The position numbers and the translations under genes were made by a program. 64,000 bases of DNA, from assembly GCA_026225945.1 (NCBI GenBank), contig JAMJFZ010001815.1, positions 13,926,501-13,990,500 of the forward strand, read 5' to 3'. A model generated the notes under the pieces. The model was not told where the DNA came from. It ran no database searches and saw only the letters and a list, made by a program, of their open reading frames with translations. Positions 23,223 through 33,526 of the stretch are shown here, one piece after another. Numbering within the stretch: the stretch's first letter is position 1; each line of letters opens with the position of its first letter. The DNA is from Cricetomys ansorgei. Its lineage: Eukaryota > Chordata > Mammalia > Rodentia > Nesomyidae.

Positions 23223-23315
23223 CATAAAAGTGCCTCAGGGGAAGAAATTGGGGCCCTGCCATGCTTATCTCCTGCGTGGGAATAGGCGGGACCCGACGCA
23301 CCAGATAAAAATAAA
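23223..23315 (+). promoter_or_regulatory. LTR promoter and polyadenylation signals
   Basis: TATA-like CATAAAAG at 23,223 is preceded by two CCAAT boxes 51 and 80 bases upstream. AATAAA follows at 23,310. This spacing fits U3-R-U5 organisation, with transcription starting near 23,250 by inference. Present activity is unknown. Confidence 0.65.
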
Positions 23316-23384
23316 GCCTCGTGCGTTTTGCAGCAGTTTGGAATGTCTCGTGGTTCCTGAGAAGTCCACTGGCTAGCCCTAACA

Positions 23385-23690
23385 TCATCAGACTGAATCT
23401 CAGCCTGATTGAGCCTGGAAGTTGAGTGAGACATGGGATGGGCGAAGTGAGGTTGTAGGATTAAGGTCAGTGCTGGTGCATAGGAGTGTTTCTTAGTCCA
23501 ACTTGGAGGTTGGGGTAATGTGGGCAGGGCTGAGCAGACTAGGCGATATAGCATTGGATCATGAGACTTAGGCTAAATCTGGGGGTTAAGGATGGTACAT
23601 GGAGGGGAGGACCAGGGGGACTTGTAGCAGGTATCTATTGTACCAGTCTGCAAGGAAGACAAGGAGATACTTTCATAGATGCAAACCCTA
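23385..23690 (-). mobile_element. LINE-1 5' UTR (right of LTR insertion)
   Basis: CAGGGCTGAGCAGACTAGG here parallels CAGGGCTGACCAGACTAGAC left of the LTR. After removing the LTR and one target copy, the two matching points (22,521 and 23,497) lie about 231 bp apart, the size of one monomer. This shows that the LTR split a single L1 5' UTR. Confidence 0.65.
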
Positions 23691-24254
23691 CCAGACCTCA
23701 GCAGAGGGAACCACCACCTGTCATGGTAAGTGTCATTCTTGTGTTTTTATTGATGCAGAAGCTCCTCAAGTGTTACTCTGCCCTCTCATCCAAAGGCCTA
23801 TTTGCATAATGAAGGAAGCCTGTAGCTTAGTCTCATCCCACAATCCTTTAGCAGCTAAGCAATGTCACCTTTACGGTGGAGGAACTCAAGGCCCAAGAGG
23901 GGTGTTCTCTTCTTGTTGCCAGAGTGTGGGAGAGGGACTACAAGAGTTCCCCCACAATGACTTTGCTCTTTACACAGAGATCTCAGTTAACCACAATGGC
24001 TCTGTCAGAGAGCAGTCAGCAGGTGCAGGTCATGAGAAAGCAAACATCTTGTACATAAAGCCAATACCTGCAGATAATGCAAAATGCCAAGGCCTAGGCA
24101 GCCCTTCCCCCAGCAATGTGTAAAACAATCATAAACAAAACTAGAAATAGACTTCTCCAACAGGGACTCACCTGAGTTGGACCTGCTGCAAGATGTGCAG
24201 GACTGGGCTGGGCAGAGAAGTTATTATTGTAGTTCAGGTTAACCTTTAACTTTC
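23691..24254. other. Unassigned DNA with a 174-codon frame
   Basis: The frame at 23,599-24,123 starts inside the L1 monomer and crosses a MIR-like fragment at 23,865-23,930 (GGAGGAACTCAAGGCCCAAG). No protein domain was recognised. Coding use is unlikely. Confidence 0.4.
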
Positions 24255-24312
24255 TACACAGCTGAAGCTCTCCCCCCCACCCCAAAGTGTTGGAATTACT
24301 GGTGTGTATCAA
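24255..24312 (-). mobile_element. Possible B1 fragment
   Basis: A short stretch with CCAAAGTGTTGGAATTACTG and GTGTGTATC resembles the complement of the B1 left arm. Confidence 0.35.
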
Positions 24313-25170
24313 TATCCCTGAGTATTTCTTTTAAATTGATATTAGTAGCTATGAAAACCAATGCTTTCCTTTGAAGGTAGTGGTGGTTTAGAAATATGCA
24401 TGTCCAAGGTAGGAACCCTGTCATTTCTTTCTTACTTCATGTACTTCCTGTATTATTAATTACTCACAGTGAAATGATGACAAATGGGAAGAAGAGAGTT
24501 GAGAAATATCTTCCTCCCTATGCGTTCCTCACTCATTGCCTGAAAAGGCCGAGATGATTGACAGAATGTGCACAGGTTAAGGGAAAGAAAGTTCTCTGAA
24601 TTATGTATCATGTCTTCACTGGTAAGTAGGAAGCACATGTATGTAAACTATGTAGTGCCAATAGTACAAAATTTGGGACCCTGAATTTTAGTGAAATACT
24701 TTCATTTTTGCATTTAGACTGGCATTGTGCAATATAAATAAGTGATAGAGTTCACATTGCTAACTCCATATTTTAATTTTTCTTGATTTATAATGGCATG
24801 TACAATAAAAATGTGGAGAGATGACTAAAGAATGGAAAATGCTCTGTAGTTTTATACCTTTAATGGTGTGGAATCCCTGGATTTTCAACAAAAGAGCTCA
24901 TGTACTTATTTTCTAATGGATTATAAATATTACATAGCTAGAACTAAAGGGAACCCATTGGTGCTTTCTAAAGTCAAATCAGGAAAAATCAAAAGGCAGC
25001 TAGACTGTCCTAAGCGTCTGAAGCTTTTGGGAGTCTAGAGGTGCATGAGGTGTCATATTGAAACATGTAGGTACAGGAGATATGCCTATGGTTTACAGGT
25101 AGCGCTGATGCACACATAGGCCCCTGAAAGTAACATTGTTATAGGTGGGGATTGTATCTGGAAAGAGAAG
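24313..25170. other. Unassigned DNA
   Basis: No repeat or gene recognised. Confidence 0.4.
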
Positions 25171-25311
25171 GGATTGTTTGAGAAAAGCCAACTGGGCAAG
25201 AGGTGGGATACTGTGGTCATTTAGCTTCATACCGGGCAGAAAGCAGAGATTCATGAATGAAACACCATCTAAGCCAAAGGGTGAAGGGGTTGATTAAAAA
25301 TGGAACCATGA
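25171..25311 (+). repeat. Direct repeat copy A (about 140 bp)
   Basis: Similar to 26,611-26,751 in the same orientation, roughly 70% by eye. Shared landmarks include GGCAGAAAGCAGAGAT (GGCAGAGAGCAGAT in copy B), GAATGAAACA and TTGATTAAAAATGGAACCAT. It could be a local duplication or two members of an unnamed repeat. Confidence 0.7.
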
Positions 25312-25389
25312 TAAATGTGGTCCTTGTCCTGTTCTCACTTGCATCCAAGTACTCATTTCTGAGGAACAAGAAGAGCAATGACTCTTAAG

Positions 25390-25452
25390 GTTTTTCTTAG
25401 GATTCACTGAGACCTGGCACAAAAACAGATATTCAATAAGTACTTGATTCTT
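25390..25452 (+). mobile_element. MIR 3' end
   Basis: TTAGGATTCACTGAGACCTGGCAC followed by ATTCAATAAGTACTTGATTC, both in shortened form, fits the conserved MIR 3' block around GCCTGGCACA and CAATAAAT. Diverged. Confidence 0.55.
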
Positions 25453-25713
25453 TCTCCTTTCTGTTAGCTATGGCCTGGCCTGAACTTTGTGTAGTCCATT
25501 TCCTTCCCCTAGCCCTCATGCTTGAGTTTGTATTTGATCCCAGTTAAGCTGTGGAGTGAGAATGTATATCAGATCCAAATGTACAATATTATAGCTCTAA
25601 TACTTTACCCAAATTAAAGATTTTGGCAGATTGGCCATGAAGGTCTTGGGAAATCTCTCATCAGCATTGATTTGCTGGTGCCATTTCTCTGTTTCATGTC
25701 ACTTTGGTGGCAT

Positions 25714-25714
25714 T

Positions 25715-25778
<64 letters not shown>

Positions 25779-25780
25779 TT
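25714..25780. repeat. (TTTC)n microsatellite
   Basis: About 16 TTTC units, nearly perfect. It gives a lysine/arginine/glutamate-rich frame on one strand and a serine/phenylalanine-rich frame on the other; neither is a gene. Confidence 0.97.
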
Positions 25781-25935
25781 TGAAACAAATAATTTTCTAT
25801 TTTTACTTATATTCTTTGACAATTTTATAGATGTGTATACTGAACGTTGGTCATTTTCATTCCCATTGGCTTCCCTCACTCCTCCTCTCAGTCCTATGAG
25901 GATTGTTCATCTGGGTGACATAAAATACCAGTGGC
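25781..25935 (-). mobile_element. Possible LINE-1 3' end
   Basis: TTCTTTGACAATTTTATAGA with ATGTGTATACTGAA and a pyrimidine-rich CCCTCACTCCTCCTCTCAG resembles the complement of the rodent L1 3' UTR. The (TTTC)n array may have grown from its tail. Confidence 0.45.
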
Positions 25936-26610
25936 TACATCAATGAGGAAAATACTCCCCCCAACCCATCTGGTATTTCCTATAATGGAAACACCATTGT
26001 CTCGATTCAACAGATCATAATATAAACAATGCCAATCAAACAACCTCTAATGCCTTAATTAGTTTCAACCTCAATTAAGTATTCTACTAGAACATTATTT
26101 TATAGGCAACTTTGGGAAATTCACAGCAGTTCCTGTTTTTACACTTGTCAATTCACAAAGCACGATGTGATACTGAATATCTTTATTGTTTTATAGAGAT
26201 GTTTAGCGATTTGCATGACAAGACCTCTTTCATAAAAGGACGTGGAGCTAAGCTCATTTGGGATGTGGGACACAAATTCACAGGTGGATCCCAGTGAAAC
26301 CAGGCTTAGGAGATTCTGCAGGCAAGACAAGGGATGCTTGTTAGATATTACTTCAGAATTAGAGCCAATAAGGATGACTTTAGAGAGATTATGTTGTGCA
26401 GTGGCAGAGGAGAAGAGGAAACAATGGGGGAATGACTCTGTGAGGATAGTGGTAAAGGGTAACAAGGTCTATGTGATGACTAATTCCATTTAGAATGAGC
26501 TGGGAAGAAAACCATAACTCAATTCCACAGATACTGTTATGTAGGGAGCTTCCAAATGTGTGTTCTGTGGTGAAGCATGTTCAATCAGTGTTAATACAGT
26601 GACTCGTAAC
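25936..26610. other. Unassigned DNA
   Basis: Frames of 105 codons (minus, 26,148-26,465) and 83 codons (plus, 26,242-26,493) overlap on opposite strands and have no domain. Confidence 0.4.
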
Positions 26611-26751
26611 AGAATTGTTTTAGGAAAGCCCATGAGGGAAGAAGTTGAGATCCTGTGGTTTTCTAGCATCATAGAGGGCAGAGAGCAGATGAATGAAACA
26701 AAGTCTTTATCTAGGCTAAGTAGGGGAAGTGTTGATTAAAAATGGAATCAT
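26611..26751 (+). repeat. Direct repeat copy B (about 140 bp)
   Basis: Partner of 25,171-25,311, offset 1,440 bp. Homology stops on both sides. Confidence 0.7.
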
Positions 26752-26997
26752 GGAAAGGGATGTGCCAGGCATGTGCTGACAGAGAAGAATAAGGAAGCTG
26801 AAAAGCATTTCCAGGACTTTATAAACTGTTTTTGATGTATCTTAAAAATGTGTGATGGAAGAGGGGTGGGGGTAGGGGGGCGATGTCAACCCTACAAACA
26901 TAGCACCTTACAAATAAAAAAAAAAAACAGAATTTTCACCATAGGCAAATCATTCCAAGGGTCTACATGATTCCTTGTGGAATTTTTCATCTATTTC

Positions 26998-27172
26998 TTG
27001 TTTGTTTGTTTTTTCATTTCTCTGGAAGGGATAGTGTTTATTTCTAAAATATAGTCTCATAATACAGGCTGGCTTGGAACCTGCCATGTATTTCAGGTTG
27101 GCCTCAAATTCACAGTTCCCTTTCCTCTGCCTCCTCAGTCTGGGGTTGCAGGCATGTGCAATCCCATGCTGC
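26998..27172 (-). mobile_element. B1 SINE (old)
   Basis: Complement of B1: T-rich tail, ATACAGGCTGGCTTGGAACC, CAGGTTGGCCTCAAATTCAC, CTCTGCCTCCTCAGTCTG and GCAGGCATGTGCAATCC. An extra segment in the tail half suggests an old or composite copy. Confidence 0.72.
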
Positions 27173-27174
27173 AA

Positions 27175-28469
27175 GGCCACGTTTGTGGTTTGTTTCGAAA
27201 CATAAAGGTCTTACTGTTTATATCTGTGGTTCTCCAAGCTGGCTGGACCTTGTCAGCACTGCCCTTCACTTAACTGGCAGTAGAGGAAAGCATCGTATAC
27301 AGGAATGGTGAAAGACAGGGAAGGCTGCAGAGAAATGGTGCAGCTAGGTCGATCCGAAGAAAAATGTGAAAACAGAGCACTGTGTAGCAACCTTACTTGC
27401 CTTATGGTAATTTAATGGGATCTTATGGGAGTCAGGAATCTGCAAAAGAAGCAACAGTGTTTAGATATGGTCTGATAAGCTCTATTGGACAAAAGGCCTG
27501 AGAAGAGCAGCTTGTGGTGGGAGGGAGCCATGGGGTCAATAATGAATGAATAACAAGAATACGAATAGTATAAACAACTAACTCAAGCCTCTGCTTGGGA
27601 GAGTTCCTGAACATACCTAGCTGTTGGTTTCTCCCACTGCTCTGGGTCTGTTGTGTGCTGCCAATCATAGCACCACAGGTGCATGTGAGTCTGCTTTCTC
27701 CAGAAACCACAACCCCTGTTCTACGAAAAGGCACAAACTGACTCTTCTGTGCCCCCACGAGGAATCAAAATAGTTGAGGCGGCTATGTCTTTGATGGTTC
27801 TGAGGTGGCATACTGTGTCTAGGGATACTTATGTAGCCAGTGCTGTAGAGTCTGTGTGTATTTCAGCTTTTTCCAGTTCACCCAAAGGTTAATGCTGTGA
27901 CTTTCAAACTCAGAGAAACATGATTTTCATTCAGCTGATTAGCAATTAGCAGTCTTTTGATTACAACAAAAAATTCTGAAGTAGTTAATTTTGAAGGGAA
28001 ACAGAACTAGGTGTGTTGGTGCATGGTCCTACACAACAAAGGATACAGCACGGAGACACTGAAATGACTGAAACAAGTGTGAGTTGATTGTTCTGCTGGA
28101 AGTGAGAGAATGTGCTAAGGTTTTAGGAAGAAAGCTGATGGGGCTATGAATGAAAAGTTAGATAAGTCTGAGTTTTAAGAAAACAATGGAAGAAGTTTAT
28201 GGAATTGGAATCAAAACAATGCAGGTTGGTAAACAAGATCACAGCGGACGGCAGTCTTACATATCCTGAAGGATGGCTATCTTACATATTGTGAAGAATG
28301 TCAGTGTTATATATCAGAACAATATAAACTGAGTAGTGTAGGATTATAGAAATGCCAGCCACCTGTATTGCATATTCAGCATTTGTATGTTACAGGATGC
28401 CAAACTCAAGTTAAAATTGCCTGGAGCTTTGAGATAAATTCTTAAGGAGCAGTCTTTGTTTTTCTTTAT
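27175..28469. other. Unassigned DNA
   Basis: About 1.3 kb with no recognised repeat. Near 28,248-28,315 an imperfect tandem pattern (CTTACATAT... repeated about three times) occurs. A 108-codon minus-strand frame at 27,432-27,758 lacks a domain. Confidence 0.4.
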
Positions 28470-28654
28470 CAGTGGTTTTCAACCTTGCTCATGCTGTGAC
28501 CATTTAATCCAGTTCCTTATGTTGTGGTGACCCACAACCATAAAATTATTTTCATTGCTACTTCATAACTGAAATTTTGCTACTGTTATGAATCATAATG
28601 TAAATATCTGACATTCAGGATGGCCTTAGGCGACCCACAGGTTATGAACTGCTG
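28470..28654 (+). mobile_element. URR1-type hAT-Charlie DNA transposon
   Basis: Terminal CAGTGGTTTTCAACCTTGCT is mirrored by GGTTATGAACTGCTG at the other end, the imperfect inverted terminal repeats of hAT-Charlie elements. The inside carries GTTGTGGTGACCCACAACCA and TAAAATTATTTTCATTGCTA, the recognisable URR1 core. It is a non-autonomous element with no transposase. The 8-bp target duplication is not preserved. Confidence 0.85.
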
Positions 28655-29227
28655 ATCTTAAGGTTTATGTAGACTCTGATAACGCTGACTGGTAGACTTT
28701 AATCTTCCTGTTTTGTGTTATCATCATTAAGATATAAACAGTCCAAGGTTTTGAAAGCATTAGAGCTGTGCTCAGTCTTGACCCAGATGTTCCTCCATTT
28801 GTGTTTGCACGTGAGGGATACCAAGGAATGTTTGCCCTGTGGAATTAAATTATTAAAATGTATGAAATGCAAACTGGCTGTTGCTATGGTGAAACTAAGA
28901 AGGTGACCTGATTTACAGCTGTGCTAAGGAACTGAAGGTTTGACTGAGTTAAGAGTAACCACAAAAGCATGCTTTCCTATGCATTTCTCATATAGATATG
29001 AAAAACAGGGTCAGGAGGATTGCAAGGATATATGCACACACAAATATACACTGCATGTGTATATATCATAAACATAATAAACACATAGGTATGCATTTGC
29101 TACTTCTAACTCTGAGCACTGGTTGAACGTGACAAGTTTATGTTTATCTGTTGGTAAGGTGAATCAATTTGACGTCTTTTCAAACAAATGTAACTTGGGT
29201 AATGTGTACACCAGGATGTTTAATTCT
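28655..29227. other. Unassigned DNA
   Basis: No repeat family or gene recognised. Confidence 0.4.
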
Positions 29228-29250
29228 AAAAAAAAAAAAAAAAAAAAAAA
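29228..29250. repeat. Poly(A) tract
   Basis: 23 consecutive A residues with no recognisable SINE or LINE directly upstream. It could be the tail of an eroded retroposed sequence. Confidence 0.95.
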
Positions 29251-30469
29251 CCTTTGATAACTTGAGATCACGAGGAGGAGGAAAACCTTCATGGTTTCCA
29301 GACAACTTGCTAATACCACAGAGGAAAATAATGAGTATTAATCTATGGTGAAACCAGAATATGGCCATGTGCTGCCAGTTGTGTTTCTAAAATGCCTCAT
29401 ATTGTAGAGTTGGGAGAGGGATTGCACTGAGGCCCTGTCTACTGTCTGAGCACTCATCCACCAGAAACTTCCTTTCTGCCCAATTCATACAAGAGTTCTT
29501 GAAATGACAGGCTTGGCTGATGGCTTCTTGTGATACTCACCACATCATTTTTATTTCTTTCTTATTACTATTATTATTATTTTTGCACTGTAGATGACTT
29601 TTTTCTTCATTTTTTTCCCCACAGAAAAAACATCAAGCTGTATTTATGTACTCTTATTTCTGTTAAAGATAACAACTGAAGGCTTGTAGTAAACAAGAAT
29701 TTATTTAGCACGAAATATGAGGCAACCTTTTGTAATTACTGCAGCATGGAACATCTGCATGCTGCTGACTGATGGAAAGCTGTGCACATAAGCCACTTAC
29801 GTACATAGATCAAAATTCCAGGAAATTGTCAATTTATTTTTTTCTAAAAAATTCCACCACTGTATTGAATGTTTAAATGCAGGTTACAAGTAAGAATTTT
29901 AACTTACTTTCCAAGGAGGTAAGCAGAAATAGCTGCCTCTCTTTCCCCTAACTTCACTATGACCCAGATCAATCTACGCCCACACAATCTTTTTAGCTAA
30001 CCAGGATTGCCTCTGTGCAGAGAGCCTTCCAGTTGTGAAAGAATAAAAAAAACATGCAATATTGATTTCTTTCATAGTATCCAGCATGTGAATGCTGCAG
30101 CTAGGGATATGAAAGAAAATTGAAGCATGGTTCATCTTAAAGAAAGTTAAAATTAATCTTTCTGAGGGAAAAGATCATGAAATTACCACTTGAATGGAGC
30201 CTTTCTATAGTTCAAAGTAGTGGTTATGAATGATCTCAAACTATGCTGTAAAAACTGCAATTGGTACATGGGATTTATGCATGTGTAGTGTTAGGAGGAG
30301 ATGAATTCATCAGAGAACACTACATGGAGGGTGTATTTAGAGAGAAGAGGTCTAGAGCAAGCATTCTAGGCAAGAGAAAGCTGCAAAAGTGGGATGAATA
30401 GGGAGATAAACAGTTATCTTAACATATTGCATATATTTATTTTTTACCAATAAGTTGCCCTTTGATTAA
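29251..30469. other. Unassigned non-repetitive DNA
   Basis: No repeat recognised in about 1.2 kb. A strong acceptor-like run (TTTTTTTCCCCACAG) ends at about 29,624; see findings. Confidence 0.4.
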
Positions 30470-31440
30470 TTAATAAAATGTTTTGGATGGACTGAAGACC
30501 TCAAAAATGGTCTTTGAGGTGAGGTTTAAAGGATAGAAGTGCCCTGGAGTACTTAAGGGAAGGGTGTGAGACTCGGGGGGCTTGGAACAATGGGTACAAG
30601 AGCCTAGTTGTGGAGGACATGATCTAACACAGGGTGTACACAGGGACCAATATTGGCAAGGTAGGGCAAGGAAAGGAGAATGATTAGGCAAAGGCGATTA
30701 GGCAATCTGTTGTGATGATTCATGTTGATTAGGCAAGCTGTGACCCATCCTCTGTAGCACAGTGGAAGACAGAGGAGACAAGGGGCATGACTGAGCAGGG
30801 GTATGGGACAGGAGGGTCTTGCAACCACATGTGACAGATAGGCCAAGAGCAACGAGGATGGAAAGAAGGTACAAAAAGCACAGGGGTTAAAATGGCCATA
30901 TCTCAGCATTTGATAGAACAAGTGGTGGTAGGGGGTGGGGGTCGGGGGGGATGGAGAGAGGACAGTGGCCTCTTCTATCTTGTTCACCATTCTGCTTATT
31001 TGGGACCAGGTGACTATTTGCCAGAATGATCAAGATGGAGAATCCATATGACTTTTGGAGTACCTGGTTGAAACAAAATGGATAAATGTCAGTCAACAAC
31101 AGAAGAGACACAGGAGTGGAAAATAGTGTATTCACAGCAGAACACGTGTAGGTAGCTTCTAAAAGAGCCAAATTATTAGGCACAGAACATAAGAGGTTAG
31201 GGTAGAGGTATAGAAGGATGAAAGATAATGAGGGAAAGAGATACAAGTACTTCAAAAACACAGGAAGAGCAGTAGGCTACGTTAACACAGAAGGTAAGGG
31301 TGACATTCTCCAGTTGTATCCTAGACAGAATGGCTTTGTAGAGCAGTAAGAATGACGTGAGACAGGATCAGTTCCCAGAGAACTCAGGAAAGAGCCTCAT
31401 CAGTACAGGGGAATAAAGAACGACTGCTTTTATTTCTAAA
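30470..31440. other. Purine-rich unassigned block
   Basis: The plus strand is purine-rich, leaving long pyrimidine-coded frames on the minus strand (128 codons at 30,604-30,990 and 124 codons at 30,887-31,261). Their hydrophobic, proline-rich translations reflect composition. No family was recognised. Confidence 0.4.
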
Positions 31441-32133
31441 TCGGAAGTTAGCTCTTTATAGTTGAAGTTATTACACAGATTGTGGTTCTGAGCATCTCTG
31501 CACATGGAGAAGATGGAGGCAGACCGTGGAACGGTTATTTCATCAGGAACAATGTGCAGGTGAATAAACGATCTCCCTCTCCAGCAGGAAGCACCTCAGT
31601 GTGGAGCTCCACAGTGCTGTAAATGCAGGCTGGCACCAGCCGCTCTGATTTGGAATCTCAACCACAAATTGCACAGTGAATGTTACTCTCAGTATGTTTT
31701 AAAGGAATGCCATTCTCTAATTAGTAGCTTATGTTGCTTAAGCCGATGAATCGCCTCTGTACCAGAGACGATGTGTAGTAATTATACCTCTGAGAAGATT
31801 CCCATAAGGGAGTCCCTGGAGGTTTTCAAACATTAGCTGCATAAAGCACTGGGGGTGCATGATACATTCAACTTTTTGATTCAGAAGAGCTTTGGAATTG
31901 GTGTTTTGTCAAGTTCTGTCATGAAATTGTGATGTGGGTGTGAAGGGGGCCTGCCTAGAGAGGTTACAAAGCTTTTTTGTGCAAGTGCTTCTCTTAGCTG
32001 GTGTTTCTGCTCCCCCAGGTGGTGCGATGTGGAACTGTGTGACTTAGAGCGCTTATTTTCACTGGTTACAAAGTGGTGTTTCACCGTGTGGACTTGTGGT
32101 CTAGCCTTTATTTAACTACTTTATAAACCTGCA
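31441..32133. other. Unassigned non-repetitive DNA
   Basis: No repeat pattern seen. It has near-even base composition and no extended frame. Confidence 0.4.
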
Positions 32134-32262
32134 AACCGGGCGGTGGTGATAATCCAGCACTCGGGATGCAGAGGTAGGTATATCTCTGTGAGTTTGAGGC
32201 CAGCCTGGTCTAAAGACTGAGTTCCAGGACAGCCAGAGTTACAGCAAAGAAACCCTGTCCAG
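32134..32262 (+). mobile_element. B1 SINE
   Basis: Near full-length B1: GCGGTGGTGATAATCCAGCA, CTCTGTGAGTTTGAGGCCAG, CCTGGTCTAAAGACTGAG, CAGGACAGCCAGAG and GAAACCCTGTCC, then an A-rich tail. Confidence 0.93.
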
Positions 32263-32425
32263 AAAAAAAAAAAAAAAAAAAAAAAAAACCAAAAATAAAC
32301 CAAATAACCAAAACACCAAAAACCAAACAAAAAACAAAAACAAAAAACCCCAAAACCCAAAAAACAAAAAAAAACAACCCCCCCAAGAAACCCCAAACCA
32401 ACCAGCCAACCAACAAAAAGAACCC
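32263..32425 (+). repeat. Expanded A-rich B1 tail
   Basis: About 160 bp of poly(A) followed by CCAAAA/AAAC-type degenerate repeats. It causes glycine/phenylalanine-rich frames on the minus strand (32,121-32,434), which are artefacts. Confidence 0.9.
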
Positions 32426-32445
32426 TACAAACACAAGTGTAGACT

Positions 32446-32478
32446 TGATGATGATGATGATGATGAAGAAGATGATGT
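32446..32478. repeat. (GAT)n trinucleotide repeat
   Basis: About 7 GAT units followed by GAA/GAT interruptions. Confidence 0.9.
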
Positions 32479-32865
32479 TTAAAGTCCTAAAGAGTCACTC
32501 TGGTCGAAGCATTTTCATGGCCAAGTTTTTTTCTTTTGCTCAGGGTACTCCTCTGCAAATCTTCAAGACCTCTTTTAAAACAAGACAGACCCAGAGGCTG
32601 AAATGATATCTGAATTTTTTATTTGCTAGTTCTTTTGGCCATTGAGAAGGACGGAATAGGTGAGCCATGTGAAGAGACTGTGCAAAGAAATGGTCAGTGG
32701 TAGGGAACCCTCTTCCTCCTCCCTTCCCTGTCTCTGCGTGCTCCTTGGATGCTAATGACTGACCTAGCATTAGAACCAGAGGCTCCGGAGAATGATCGCT
32801 TCTCAAAGCTCTGTACAGCTGTGCTGCTGACTCACACACCACACCATGATTTGTTCTTATTGTGG

Positions 32866-33000
32866 CCCTTTTATTCATTCCTGCAGTATTCAGCAAGCTG
32901 CAGGGACTGTGTTAAGGTGGGGAGACCCCATGGATAGGACAGATGGAGTTTCTATTTGTATTGGGCCCCCAATCAAATGGTAAAGACAGATAAGGAACCG
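32866..33000 (-). mobile_element. Possible L2 fragment
   Basis: TTTATTCATTCCTGCAGTAT, AGGGACTGTGTTAAGG and GGACAGATGGAGTTTC resemble the complement of the L2 3' region. Weak. Confidence 0.3.
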
Positions 33001-33149
33001 CAGTGTAAAAATTTAGAATTGCAAATTGAGGTAAGAGCAATGAAGGAGAGAAATAAGCTGAGGTAGATCCTAAGTTTGAAGGGGAGGATGAGACATACTG
33101 TAATAAACAGGCTGGGGTAAACCTCTCAAAGAAGATTCTAGCTACCATG

Positions 33150-33330
33150 TTTTGTGGTGCTCAGAACTGTTTTAAGTGCTCACCATGTGTTAATTCTGTC
33201 ATTATTCTCATGCCTACTAGTGAATGCATTGGATGGGTTAGAAAGGAGATACAGAGCAACCAGGGCACCAGGCATTGAGTTTCTAAGTGGTAGAGAGTGG
33301 AGAATAGTGGATTCAAGTGTTTAACGTTGG
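33150..33330 (-). mobile_element. MIR SINE
   Basis: Complement of MIR in conserved order: GAACTGTTTTAAGTGCTCAC, GTGTTAATTCTGTCATTATT, GAAAGGAGATACAGAG, CTAAGTGGTAGAG and GTGGATTCAAGTG. Confidence 0.65.
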
Positions 33331-33526
33331 CTCTACAGTCTTCTTTCTTGAAAATACTTTGAATTGAAAAAGAGTCGGTTCCTGTCAAGGCAGAGGAAGT
33401 AGAAAGAGCATGCTGGAAGCCTCTGGTCAGGAAAACCCTGAGTCTATCACCGGAAGGGACGCTGCTGCGGAGAAGCACAGAGACAGAGGGTCAGCTGGCT
33501 GCTTTCAGAGCTGGAGTCAGGCCCCA

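Larger units (their letters stand above)
22644..23384 (+). mobile_element. Solo LTR, ERV1 (gammaretrovirus-like)
   Basis: 741 bp, starting TGAAAGG and ending CCTAACA. It is flanked by TCAT on both sides (22,640-22,643 and 23,385-23,388), a 4-bp target duplication as made by gammaretroviral integrases. U3 holds a 35-bp repeat array. CCAAT boxes lie at 23,143 and 23,172, a TATA-like CATAAAAG at 23,223, and AATAAA at 23,310. The TGAAAG start and the GTCTCGTGGTTCCTGAG part of U5 resemble murine type-C LTRs. No internal region is present, so this is a solo LTR left by LTR-LTR recombination. Confidence 0.8.

Noticed and set aside
23060..23554. 164-codon minus-strand frame
   Set aside because: It lies across the ERV1-like LTR and its junction with LINE-1, antisense to the LTR; not a retroviral gene.
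25704..25946. 80-codon hydrophobic frame
   Set aside because: First half is the (TTTC)n microsatellite, remainder a probable LINE-1 3' end.
32121..32434. Glycine/phenylalanine-rich minus-strand frames
   Set aside because: They read the expanded A-rich tail of a B1 SINE.
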